NCBI RefSeq assembly: GCF_019396345.1
Contig: NZ_JAHKRM010000021.1
Location: 1 to 64,000 of the forward strand
Length of the DNA stretch: 64,000 nt
Reading direction: 5' to 3'
Origin: Nonomuraea guangzhouensis
GTDB taxonomy: Bacteria; Actinomycetota; Actinomycetes; Streptosporangiales; Streptosporangiaceae
How positions within the stretch are numbered: position 1 is the first letter of the stretch; each line of letters opens with the position of its first letter. Below the pieces are notes generated by a model. The model did not search any database and had not been told where the DNA came from. It saw only the letters and a list, made by a program, of their open reading frames with translations. This document shows, piece after piece, positions 18,052 through 25,910 of this stretch. The translations under genes and the position numbers were made by a program.

Positions 18052-18452
18052 GCCGTAGTGCCCTTCGATCGCTGCTCGCTCAGGGGAAAGGCGATCTCAG
18101 GAGTCCGGCAGATGAGCAGTCGGCGGCACTTGCCGGACGCGGGATCCACGAGCGCGCTCACGTTGAACGACGCCTCGAACCGGCCGTCCCGCGTCACCAG
18201 CCCGAACCCCAGCTCCACGTCGCCGACGGCCGTGGCCCGGACCAGGTGATGGACGAGCGTGTTCTTCTCGCGTTGCTCAAGGTAGCCGACCAGGCCCGCA
18301 CGGTCGCCGCAGAACTCGGCGGTCTGGGCGTCTCCCTTGGAGAACACCACGGACATCTGGAAGTCATCGGTGATCTTCTTGAGCACACGTTCCGGCTCGT
18401 CGGAGTCCATCGTGGCGAACCACGCGTCGAGCAGGGGCGTTTCGCTGGTCAT
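18048..18452 (-). CDS. NTF2-like (SnoaL-type) protein
   Basis: 134 aa. It starts with a helix LLDAWFATMDSDEPERVLKKITDDFQM and continues with alternating strands (VELGFGLVTRDGRFEASFNVSALVD), typical of the NTF2 fold. It is a second small cone-fold protein in the island, distinct from the one at 13086. AGGAG lies just before the ATG. Sandwiched between the FAD dehydrogenase (67 bp upstream) and an SDR (ATGA overlap). Could be an isomerase, hydratase or chaperone-like subunit; function unknown. Confidence 0.7.
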   Translation of the reverse strand: MTSETPLLDAWFATMDSDEPERVLKKITDDFQMSVVFSKGDAQTAEFCGDRAGLVGYLEQREKNTLVHHLVRATAVGDVELGFGLVTRDGRFEASFNVSALVDPASGKCRRLLICRTPEIAFPLSEQRSKGTTA

Positions 18453-18519
18453 GGGCGGCTCCTCATCGATGACCGCAGGGTGAATTCCGCGCGGAAGCAG
18501 GGTTCCTTCATCGGAAGTC

Positions 18520-19857
18520 TCACGTCGCCGCCGCCTTCATGGCGGTGTCGGCCGCGGTGAGCCCGAAGACGAGAGCCGCGGCGATACCGCCGGCGTAGGC
18601 GCGGTGCCACAGACCGCCGACGTCCGACCCGGCCGCGAGGAGTCCGCCGAGCGGCTCGCCGTCCCCGCGCAGGACGCGGGCGTGATCGTCGACGCGCAGG
18701 CCGTGGAACGGAAAGGTGATGGCCGGTACCGTCTCGATGACGTAGTACGGCGCCTCGTCGAGCGGGAGGCGGTCCAGCTCCCGGCCGGGCCGCAGCTCCA
18801 GCCCTGCCGAGGCGCGCTCGTTGAACGCCTCGACGCCGTCGCGAACGGCCTTGCCGCTGTAGCCCCATTCCTCGGGCAGGAAGGCCAGCTCGTCCAGGTC
18901 CTCGGCGACTCCGACGCGGCCTCCTCGCTTGCTCGCCAGGGCGAACTTGTCGACGGCGACGGCTCCCTCGACGTAGGAGCCGAGGACCCAGTCGCGGAAC
19001 ACCCGGGCGTCGGCGACGAGGAGACCGCGGCTCTCGGGCTGCTCCAGCAACGCCATGGTGGTGAGGTGGTCGCCCTTCGTCTCATCCACGAACCGCTCGT
19101 TGTCCAGGTTGAACAGGAGCGCGTGCTCGCTGTAGTACAGCGAGAGGTCCACGAAATCCGACGGATCGGCGAAGGACAGGCCGCTGGGGATGAGGTGGCC
19201 GTAGAAGCCGGCGTCCTCATGGCCGGTGGCCGCGCCGACCTGGGTGGCCAGACGGTAGCCGCCGCCGCGGCTGTGGGGATTCGAGCGCAACTCCATGCGG
19301 TCGGCGTGCGGATGTACGTGAGCGGTTCGGAGTCCGAGGTCGCCCTGGAAACCGCCGGTCGCGATGAGCGTCGAGCGGGCCCGGACCTCCCTCGACGTGC
19401 CGTCGGCTGACCTCAGCCGCGCTCCGACCACGACCCCGTGCTCCGCCACCAGCTGTTCGGTGTCGGTGTTGAGCAGCAGCTCGCCACCGCCCTGAAGGAT
19501 GAGCTGACGGCAGGTGTCGACGTAGTGGTTGGTGTCGAACCGGTGTCCGCGGCCGAAGCTGAGGATGCGTTGCGCGTCCTTGGCTTCGACGCCGATGGAG
19601 CGGATCCACGCGATGCCGTCGGCGAACCGGTCCACCAGGGCGCGCTTCAGCGAGACGTCTCCGTGGGGATTGTGCTCGTCCATGACGTCGTGGCCCGGGG
19701 CAGTCCAGGCGTATCCGGCGAAACGGGCGGATCCGCCGACGTCTTCGCTGATCTCGACGATCACCACGGACAGTCCATCGCGTGCCGCGCGGGCACCGGC
19801 GGTCAGCCCTGCCATGCCCGCACCGATGATCAGCAGATCGATCTCCTCTGCGCTCAC
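18520..19857 (-). CDS. FAD-dependent oxidoreductase of the fumarate reductase/3-ketosteroid dehydrogenase type
   Basis: 445 aa. The N-terminal dinucleotide fold is IDLLIIGAGMAGLTAG and ends the FAD site with GLLAAGSDVGGLWHRAYAGGIA near the C-terminus. The middle substrate-binding domain matches the FAD_binding_2 family (flavocytochrome c, ketosteroid dehydrogenases). It should introduce or reduce a double bond next to a carbonyl. GTG at 19857 is chosen because AGGAGG (complement of 19863-19868) is 5 nt upstream; ATG 19905 would have no ribosome site. A palindromic operator lies 69 bp upstream. Heads a four-gene reverse operon. Confidence 0.82.
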   Translation of the reverse strand: MSAEEIDLLIIGAGMAGLTAGARAARDGLSVVIVEISEDVGGSARFAGYAWTAPGHDVMDEHNPHGDVSLKRALVDRFADGIAWIRSIGVEAKDAQRILSFGRGHRFDTNHYVDTCRQLILQGGGELLLNTDTEQLVAEHGVVVGARLRSADGTSREVRARSTLIATGGFQGDLGLRTAHVHPHADRMELRSNPHSRGGGYRLATQVGAATGHEDAGFYGHLIPSGLSFADPSDFVDLSLYYSEHALLFNLDNERFVDETKGDHLTTMALLEQPESRGLLVADARVFRDWVLGSYVEGAVAVDKFALASKRGGRVGVAEDLDELAFLPEEWGYSGKAVRDGVEAFNERASAGLELRPGRELDRLPLDEAPYYVIETVPAITFPFHGLRVDDHARVLRGDGEPLGGLLAAGSDVGGLWHRAYAGGIAAALVFGLTAADTAMKAAAT

Positions 19858-19925
19858 GCGGCCCTCCTCTGTCCGGATCGGCTGGTCGGCGGGGGTGGTC
19901 GCCATCCGCGTGCCACGATAGACCA

Positions 19926-19939
19926 AACTCAATTCAATT
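19926..19939. promoter_or_regulatory. Putative operator, AACTGA-N2-TCAGTT family (10/12)
   Basis: AACTCA-AT-TCAATT, two mismatches. On the reverse strand it overlaps a possible promoter, TTGAAT then TATCGT after about 16 bp, in front of the FAD dehydrogenase operon. Confidence 0.55.
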
Positions 19940-19983
19940 CAAGTCTAGGCTCCTGGTTCTTGTCGCGGCCACCGGAAAGCCGA

Positions 19984-20553
19984 TCAGCGTCCTGAGCCCA
20001 CGATGCGGAGCGCGAACTCGCTGTACTGCCACACGACAGCGTCCTCGCTGTGCTCGCCGTCATCGCGGTACCAGGCCGCCAATCCCATGCCGAGGTCGAG
20101 GATCGCGTAGGACGCGAGCCGCTCGGAGGTCACGGAGAACGCGCCCGCGGCGATCCCCGCTCGTACGAGATCGCGAAAGCAGGTCTCGTACTCGGCGCGC
20201 AGGTCGAGCACGCGGCCGCGATGAGGCTCGACAAGACTGCGGATCTCCCGGTTCCCGACGAACGCTTCACGCCGGTGCCGGGCGTGATAGCGGACGTGGG
20301 CCTCGGTCGCCCGCCGCAGGCGCTCGACGGGGTCGGTCGTGGTCGCGACCGCCGCACGGTTGGCGACCAGCAGTTCCCGCATCGTCGCCGTCATGATCTC
20401 GGCGAGCAGATCCTGCTTGGAGGTGACGTGCTTGTACAGGCTGGGCGCGCGCATCCCTACCGCGTCACCGATGTCGGCCATCGTGGTCGCTTCGTACCCC
20501 TTGCCGGCGAACAGCTCCAGCGCTACCGCGCGGATGTGGTCGAGCCTGTCCAC
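19984..20553 (-). CDS. TetR-family transcriptional regulator
   Basis: 189 aa from GTG with a GGGGGAG ribosome site. Helix-turn-helix at about 25-45: TTMADIGDAVGMRAPSLYKHVTSK, with LYKHV in the recognition helix. The C-terminal domain is helical (YAILDLGMGLAAWYRDD), resembling KstR2/FadR-type acyl-CoA-responsive TetR proteins in layout. It diverges from the acyl-CoA dehydrogenase/kinase pair. The region between holds two perfect GGCTAA-N6-TTAGCC palindromes, one 13 bp from its own start and one in front of the dehydrogenase, so it very likely controls both directions. Confidence 0.9.
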   Translation of the reverse strand: MDRLDHIRAVALELFAGKGYEATTMADIGDAVGMRAPSLYKHVTSKQDLLAEIMTATMRELLVANRAAVATTTDPVERLRRATEAHVRYHARHRREAFVGNREIRSLVEPHRGRVLDLRAEYETCFRDLVRAGIAAGAFSVTSERLASYAILDLGMGLAAWYRDDGEHSEDAVVWQYSEFALRIVGSGR

Positions 20554-20566
20554 AGCTCCCCCTTTC

Positions 20567-20584
20567 GGCTAACACATCTTAGCC
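20567..20584. promoter_or_regulatory. TetR operator copy 1, GGCTAA-N6-TTAGCC
   Basis: Perfect 6-bp arms with spacer CACATC, lying immediately upstream of the TetR gene start (20553). Autoregulatory site. Confidence 0.8.
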
Positions 20585-20621
20585 CCCCACCTTGCACAGC
20601 CATGGTTGCGCGCTACAGTGC

Positions 20622-20639
20622 GGCTAACGATGATTAGCC
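20622..20639. promoter_or_regulatory. TetR operator copy 2, GGCTAA-N6-TTAGCC
   Basis: Same perfect palindrome with spacer CGATGA, 55 bp centre to centre from copy 1. It ends 14 bp before the ATG at 20654, covering the expected transcription start of the dehydrogenase gene. Confidence 0.8.
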
Positions 20640-20653
20640 ACAGGGGAGGCTCC

Positions 20654-21847
20654 ATGGCCGTCGACCTTGCCCCCAGTCCAGCCCTCGCCGATCTCGCCCG
20701 GCGTACCGCGACGTTCATCCGCGAGGTGGTGATACCCGTTGAAGAGCGACATCGGGGCGTCGTACGGTCGGAGGACGTCCGCAGGCATCTGCAGCAGGCC
20801 GCGAAGCAGGCCGGGATCTTCGCTCCGCACGTCGCGCGGGAGTACGGCGGGCTCGGGCTGGACATGCTCGGCCGGGCGGCGGTGTTCGAGGAGGCCGGCT
20901 ACTCCCTCCTGGGACCGCTCGCGCTCAACATCGCCGCGCCCGACGAAGGCAACATGCACCTGCTGGAGGCGGTCGCCACCGGCGAGCAGAAAGAACGCTA
21001 CCTGCGGCCTCTCGCCGCGGGCGAGGTGCGCTCCTGCTTCGCGATGACCGAGCCGGCCCCCGGCGCGGGCTCGGATCCCGGCGCGCTCACCACCTGTGCC
21101 ACACGAGTGGACGGAGGGTGGCGCATCGACGGCCGCAAGTGGTTCATCACCGGCGCGGACGGCGCGGGTTTCGCGATCTGCATGGCGCGAACCTCAGGGC
21201 AACAGGGCGAAGCGGGTGGCGCGACGATGTTCCTCGTCGATGCCGGCAACCCCGGCATGAAGACGGTCCGGCACATCGACACCCTCGACGAGAGCTTGTA
21301 CGGGGGGCACGTCGAGCTGGCCTTCGACAACTGCGTGGTCGGCGAGGACGCGGTGCTCGGTCAGGTCGACCAGGGTTTCCGCCACGCGCAGGTCAGACTG
21401 GGGCCCGCCCGTATGACACATTGCATGCGCTGGCTGGGCATCGCACGGCGGGCGCAGGACATCGCCGTGGCGCGGGCGGCGGAGCGGCGGCTGTTCGGGT
21501 CGCGGCTGGGCGAGCTCGGCATGGTTCAGCAGATGATCGCCGACAACGAGATCGACATCGCCGCGTCCCGCGGCCTCATCCTCCGGGCGTGCTGGGAGCT
21601 CGACCGGAAGGAATCCGCGTCACAGTCCACCGCGATCGCCAAGACCTTCTGCGCGGAGGCGATCTGGCGCGTCGTCGATCGTGCCGTACAGATCTGCGGC
21701 GCTCTCGGCATCTCCGGCGACGTCCTGTTGAGCCGCTACCTGCGAGAGGTTCGCCCGTTCAGGATCTATGACGGACCGTCGGAGACCCACCGCTGGGCCA
21801 TCGCCAGGCGGGTCATGCGCCGGCATGACGCGGGGGCGGCACAATGA
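20654..21847 (+). CDS. Acyl-CoA dehydrogenase family protein (ACAD10/11-like)
   Basis: 397 aa. FAD/substrate motif FAMTEPAPGAGSDP and DGRKWFITGADG are present, and the C-terminus reads VDRAVQICGALGISGDVLLSRYLREVRPFRIYDGPSETHRWA, as in ACAD10/11-like proteins. ATG at 20654 is chosen since GGGGAGG lies just upstream and the longer frame would run through the operator. ATGA overlap with an APH kinase repeats the arrangement at 2534-4717, so this is a second kinase/dehydrogenase pair. Substrate likely a different hydroxyacyl-CoA. Confidence 0.9.
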   Translation: MAVDLAPSPALADLARRTATFIREVVIPVEERHRGVVRSEDVRRHLQQAAKQAGIFAPHVAREYGGLGLDMLGRAAVFEEAGYSLLGPLALNIAAPDEGNMHLLEAVATGEQKERYLRPLAAGEVRSCFAMTEPAPGAGSDPGALTTCATRVDGGWRIDGRKWFITGADGAGFAICMARTSGQQGEAGGATMFLVDAGNPGMKTVRHIDTLDESLYGGHVELAFDNCVVGEDAVLGQVDQGFRHAQVRLGPARMTHCMRWLGIARRAQDIAVARAAERRLFGSRLGELGMVQQMIADNEIDIAASRGLILRACWELDRKESASQSTAIAKTFCAEAIWRVVDRAVQICGALGISGDVLLSRYLREVRPFRIYDGPSETHRWAIARRVMRRHDAGAAQ

Positions 21848-22884
21848 CCGGCACCACCCCGTCCGCGGTCGACGGCCTGGACCTTCCCGCGCTCGAACGG
21901 TTCTTCGCCGAGCGCGTGCCCGGGTTCACCGGCCATCTCACCGCCGAACTGCTCCAAGGGGGCCGGTCGAACCTGACGTACCTGCTCATGGACGGGCGAC
22001 ACAAGTGGGTGCTGCGTCGCCCGCCGCTGGGCGGCCTCACCCCGTCGGCGCACGACATGGGCCGCGAGTACCAGGTCGTGGCGGCCCTCGCCGGCAGCCG
22101 GGTTCCGGTCGCGGGCGCGGTCGTCCTGGCCGGGGCGGAGGTGCTGGGCGTGCCGTTCTCGGTGGTCGAGCACGTCGAGGGGGTCGTGCTCCGGAGCACG
22201 GACCACCTGCTCGCGCTGTCCGACGAGGACCTCGCCCGCTGCGCGTACGGATTGATCGATGTGCTGGCCGAGTTGCACGCGGTGGACCCCGCCGCGGTCG
22301 GGCTGGAGGCCTTCGGCCGTCCCGTGGGCTTCCTGGCCAGGCAGGTGGGGCGCTGGCACGACCAGTGGCAACGGGTGCGGACCCGCCCCCTGCTCGACAT
22401 CGAGCGGCTGCACGCGCGGCTGGCCGAGCGGTGTCCGCAGGAAAGTGGCGCCTCGATCGTGCATGGCGACTATCGCATCGACAATGCCATCCTCGCCCGG
22501 CACGATCCCGCCGAGGTTCGCGCGGTGGTGGACTGGGAGATGGCCACGCTCGGCGATCCGCTGGCCGACCTGGGACTGCACCTCGTCTACTCGGATCCGG
22601 CGTTCGCTCCCGTCCTCGGCGGCTCGGCCGCCTCCACCAGTGAACGCCTGCCCGCGCCCGCCGAACTCGCGCAGCGCTACGCCGCGGTCAGCGGTCGCGA
22701 CCTCGGCCGGCTCGACTTCTATCTCGGGCTCGGCTATTTCAAGATCGCCGTGATCGCGGAAGGCATTCACGGCCGCTTCCAGCAGGGCATGACGCGGGGA
22801 CCCGGGTTCGAAGCGGCCGGCCAGGCGGTCGCGCCGCTGGCCGCCGCCGGCCTCCGCGCCCTGGAGAAGCCGACCCCTCACTAG
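21844..22884 (+). CDS. APH-family phosphotransferase (ACAD10/11-type kinase)
   Basis: 346 aa. N-terminal GGRSNLTYLLMDG (nucleotide-binding loop) and the catalytic VHGDYRIDNAI plus VVDWEMATLGDPLADLG are intact. These are hallmarks of the kinase domain fused to the dehydrogenase in animal ACAD10/11 and encoded separately in bacteria. Likely phosphorylates a hydroxyacyl-CoA for elimination by the partner encoded upstream, with which it shares an ATGA overlap. Same probable control by the GGCTAA palindromes. Confidence 0.87.
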   Translation: MTGTTPSAVDGLDLPALERFFAERVPGFTGHLTAELLQGGRSNLTYLLMDGRHKWVLRRPPLGGLTPSAHDMGREYQVVAALAGSRVPVAGAVVLAGAEVLGVPFSVVEHVEGVVLRSTDHLLALSDEDLARCAYGLIDVLAELHAVDPAAVGLEAFGRPVGFLARQVGRWHDQWQRVRTRPLLDIERLHARLAERCPQESGASIVHGDYRIDNAILARHDPAEVRAVVDWEMATLGDPLADLGLHLVYSDPAFAPVLGGSAASTSERLPAPAELAQRYAAVSGRDLGRLDFYLGLGYFKIAVIAEGIHGRFQQGMTRGPGFEAAGQAVAPLAAAGLRALEKPTPH

Positions 22885-23026
22885 GAAACGATCATCGGCT
22901 GCGGTTCCGGACATCGCGCGACATCAGGGCCTCGATGAGCCATGGAGTGGCGCAAGAGGGACTGCTGGGCGGCCGCCGGTTCGCCCACCTCGACCCCGGA
23001 CATCCCGCGAAAGCACAGGTTTGGTG

Positions 23027-23040
23027 AACTGACTTCAGTT
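23027..23040. promoter_or_regulatory. Putative operator, perfect AACTGA-N2-TCAGTT
   Basis: AACTGA-CT-TCAGTT, all 12 symmetric positions matched. It abuts a possible -10 hexamer TACTAA (23041-23046) in front of the leader ORF and alcohol dehydrogenase. The rest of the 240-bp gap (22885-23124) shows no gene apart from the leader ORF. Confidence 0.75.
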
Positions 23041-23062
23041 TACTAACATGGGAGGCGTGCTG

Positions 23063-23128
23063 ATGTCGATCATCGGCGGCCGAGCGGTGGCCGCACCCCG
23101 TACCACAGCGAGCCGGGTGGCGCGGTGA
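23063..23128 (+). CDS. Possible 21-aa leader peptide coupled to the alcohol dehydrogenase
   Basis: Reads MSIIGGRAVAAPRTTASRVAR then TGA. GGGAGG at 23050-23055 is 7 nt before the ATG. The TGA overlaps the GTG of the dehydrogenase (GTGA). The dehydrogenase itself has no good ribosome site, so translation may depend on this short frame. No similarity recognised. Could also be an untranslated leader. Confidence 0.4.
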   Translation: MSIIGGRAVAAPRTTASRVAR

Positions 23129-24165
23129 GAGCGCTCAGGCTTCCGGGCTGGGGCCTCCCAGCGATCCTCACCGACGTCGAGCGGCCGTCCCCCCGAGACG
23201 GCGAGGTCCTGCTACGGGTGGAGGCCGCGGGTCTGTGCCACTCCGACCTGCACGTCCTCGACGCGGGTCCGGCGGGCATGCCCTTTCCGGCACCGTTCAC
23301 CCTCGGCCATGAGATCGCCGGTCGTGTAGAGGCCGTGGGCCCGGCCGTTACCGACGTCGCCCTCGGCGATCCCGTCGCGGTCTACGGTCCATGGGGCTGC
23401 GGTGAGTGCCCGCGCTGTCGGGCCGGCATGGACAACTATTGCGACCGCAGGGCGGAGCTGCCGTGGGCTGGGGCCGGACTCGGCCGCGACGGCGGGATGG
23501 CCGAGTACGTCCTCGTGCCATCGGCCCGCCATCTCGAGCCGATCGGCGAGTTGGATCCCCTGCAGGCCGCGCCGATGACGGATGCCGCCCTGACGCCCTA
23601 CCACGCCATCCAGCGATGCAGGCCGGCGCTGGGCGAGGGGTCGACGGTCGCCGTCATCGGCGTCGGTGGCCTGGGACACCTGGCCATCCAGATACTCCGC
23701 GCGATGACACCGAGCCGGGTATTCGCCGTCGACGTGCGTGACGAGGCCCTGAGCCTCGCCGACAGATGCGGAGCCCACCTGAGCACCGGCATATCGGGAG
23801 ACACGAGCCGGGTCCTGCGGACCGCGAGCGGCGGTCACGGCGTCGACGTCGTGCTCGACTTCGTGGGCACCGACTCGACGCTTGATCTGTCCGCCGGGAG
23901 CCTCCGCGCCGACGGGGAACTCGTGGTGGTCGGCAGCGGAGGCGGACGGCTGAGCGTCCGGAAACCAGGCGCGCTCCCCCAGGGCGCCCGGATCTCACTA
24001 CCGTTCTGGGGCACCCGCCCCGAACTCACCGAGGTGATCTCGCTCGGCCGTTCCGGCGCGCTCCACGTCGAGGTCGAACGGTTCCCGCTCTCCGCCGCCC
24101 TTGAGGCGCTGGCCCGGCTGCGCAGCGGACAGCTGAAGGGACGAGCCGTAATAGTGCCCGATTGA
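23125..24165 (+). CDS. Zinc-dependent medium-chain alcohol dehydrogenase
   Basis: 346 aa. Catalytic zinc ligands Cys38 (GLCHSD) and His62-Glu63 (GHE) are present. The structural zinc set is Cys92, Cys95, Cys98 and Cys106 in GCGECPRCRAGMDNYC, and the Rossmann motif is GVGGLG (179-184). It is a complete MDR enzyme, expected to oxidise an alcohol with NAD. GTG start with weak ribosome site, overlapping the stop of a short leader frame. The perfect operator upstream places it in the AACTGA regulon. Confidence 0.9.
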   Translation: MRALRLPGWGLPAILTDVERPSPRDGEVLLRVEAAGLCHSDLHVLDAGPAGMPFPAPFTLGHEIAGRVEAVGPAVTDVALGDPVAVYGPWGCGECPRCRAGMDNYCDRRAELPWAGAGLGRDGGMAEYVLVPSARHLEPIGELDPLQAAPMTDAALTPYHAIQRCRPALGEGSTVAVIGVGGLGHLAIQILRAMTPSRVFAVDVRDEALSLADRCGAHLSTGISGDTSRVLRTASGGHGVDVVLDFVGTDSTLDLSAGSLRADGELVVVGSGGGRLSVRKPGALPQGARISLPFWGTRPELTEVISLGRSGALHVEVERFPLSAALEALARLRSGQLKGRAVIVPD

Positions 24166-24207
24166 CGCGTTCAACGTCGGCTCCCACGATCACCGAACTG
24201 GGTGAGG

Positions 24208-24657
24208 TCACCGTGTGACGACCACTGTCTCCTCAGTGTCGATGGAGCCGCCCGCAAGGAGCGCGGTGACTGCCGCGCCACCGGCGAACGCCATCGCCAG
24301 TGCTGCCGCCGCCACGATCACCGGCCGCCGCCAAGTCGCGTGCCGCAAGGGCGCGGCGATCGGAGCAGCAGCCGTCCCGTCGACGATCTTCGTGCGGGCG
24401 ACCACCCACGCCCGCACGTTCTCCTCGCCGAGGCCGCAGCCTCTGACGAACGCCACGAGAAGTTCCTCGCGTGGCAGCCGGTTCTTGCCGAGCATCGTGG
24501 AGGCGGTGGAGGAGGGCAGCGTGTCACCGGCGGCGGACGCACATCGTTCGAGCTGCCGGAAGCTGCGGCCAGACCAGGCCTTGAGAGCCCGTAGCCCGGC
24601 CATGAAGGTGGCCTCGTCGGTGGCTGCCGACGGTGACGGCGGTGGTGTGGCGGTCAT
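24208..24657 (-). CDS. HTH-domain protein with C-terminal membrane segment
   Basis: 149 aa. The first 75 residues contain a helix-turn-helix of the type found in many actinobacterial XRE-like proteins: LKAWSGRSFRQLERCASAAGDTLPSSTASTMLGKNRLPREELLVAFVRGCG. A basic stretch follows, then one membrane helix (VIVAAAALAMAFAGGAAVTALLAGG) near 117-140. Such proteins sit in the inner membrane with the DNA- or protein-binding part inside. ATG at 24657 has AAGGGG upstream; the longer frame lacks support. It diverges from the serine hydrolase. Function unknown. Confidence 0.72.
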   Translation of the reverse strand: MTATPPPSPSAATDEATFMAGLRALKAWSGRSFRQLERCASAAGDTLPSSTASTMLGKNRLPREELLVAFVRGCGLGEENVRAWVVARTKIVDGTAAAPIAAPLRHATWRRPVIVAAAALAMAFAGGAAVTALLAGGSIDTEETVVVTR

Positions 24658-24821
24658 GGTCGCCCCTTGGGTCGCGTAGCGATCGATAGCTTGCCGGTGC
24701 ACGGCACGGCGCTGAGCTGGCCGTACAGCGTCCCGCACAAACCCGGACACCTCGACATGTTGATCAGTTCCGGCCGCATCGGTCAACTTGTGCCCCCCGG
24801 ACAAATCACTTGTGAGGTCGC

Positions 24822-25910
24822 ATGAACCGGATCCGCACCGGCGCGCTGCTCATGGTCGCGCTGGCCCTGGCCGCTTGCTCCCCGGCAGCCGACGAACCGG
24901 TCGGCGATTTCCTCGCTCGCGTGCTTCCCGAAGGATCTGGCGGCACGGTCATCGCAGCGCGCGGCGATCAGATCTCTTACTGTCAGGGCTTCGGCCTGGC
25001 CGACCGCGACGCGCGGATCGCCGCGACCTGCGACACGGTGTACGACGTCATGTCGATCACCAAGCAGTTCACCGCGGCCGCGATCCTGAAGCTGGAGATG
25101 ATGGGCAAGCTCCGGACGAGCGACCGGATCAGCACGTACCTCGGGCCGGTCCCCGTCGGCAAGCGCCCGATCACCCTGCATCACCTGCTGACGCACACCG
25201 CAGGCTTGGTCGAAGGGCTCGGCGACGACTACGACGTGCTGTCCCGTGACGACATGCTGGCCAGAGCGCTGGCATCCAGACCGCTGTCGGAGCCAGGAGC
25301 GGAATTCCACTACTCCAACGTGGGCTACAGCATGCTCGCCGCGATCGTCGAGAAGGTCTCCGGCCTGAGCTACGAGCGATTCCTGGTGACATACCTGTTC
25401 ACTCCCGCGGGCATGACCAGCACCGGGTACGTACTGCCCCGATGGAATCCCGCTCAGGTCGCCGTGGAATACGACGCCAAGGGAAACAGCAGAGGCCGCC
25501 CGTACGAGCATCGGTGGGCGGCGGACGGCCCGTACTGGAACCTGCGCGGCAACGGCGGCATGCTGTCCACCGCACGCGACATGTTCCGCTGGCACCACGC
25601 CCTGACCGGTGATGCCATCCTCTCGGCGAGCGCCAGAGACAAGCTCTTCACCCCCCACGTGCGGATGCCCGCCTCGGATGAGTCGTACGCCTACGGCTGG
25701 AGCGTCCGCGACACCGACGACGGGCGGATCGCCTGGCACGACGGCGGCAACTCCTGGTCGCTGGCCGCCTACGTCAGATCCCTCCACGACGGCATCATGG
25801 TGTTCTGGGTCAGCAATCACGCCTACCGCCAAGGGCGGTGGAACCTCGAAGACCGAGCATCTGACCTGACGCTGGGCCTCATGAACCGTACTCGTGCCTC
25901 AGCCGCGTAG
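24822..25910 (+). CDS. Lipoprotein serine hydrolase (beta-lactamase/class C-like family)
   Basis: 362 aa. Signal sequence ending LALAAC with Cys19 as lipid anchor. The S-x-x-K catalytic pair is Ser78-Lys81 (SITK), Tyr164-Ser165-Asn166 gives the YxN motif, and His306-Asp-Gly-Gly replaces the KTG element as usual in esterase-like members. It is an extracellular membrane-anchored hydrolase of the penicillin-binding/esterase EstB group; true beta-lactamase activity is not implied. Its 3' end overlaps the TetR 3' end on the other strand by 12 bp. Confidence 0.85.
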   Translation: MNRIRTGALLMVALALAACSPAADEPVGDFLARVLPEGSGGTVIAARGDQISYCQGFGLADRDARIAATCDTVYDVMSITKQFTAAAILKLEMMGKLRTSDRISTYLGPVPVGKRPITLHHLLTHTAGLVEGLGDDYDVLSRDDMLARALASRPLSEPGAEFHYSNVGYSMLAAIVEKVSGLSYERFLVTYLFTPAGMTSTGYVLPRWNPAQVAVEYDAKGNSRGRPYEHRWAADGPYWNLRGNGGMLSTARDMFRWHHALTGDAILSASARDKLFTPHVRMPASDESYAYGWSVRDTDDGRIAWHDGGNSWSLAAYVRSLHDGIMVFWVSNHAYRQGRWNLEDRASDLTLGLMNRTRASAA

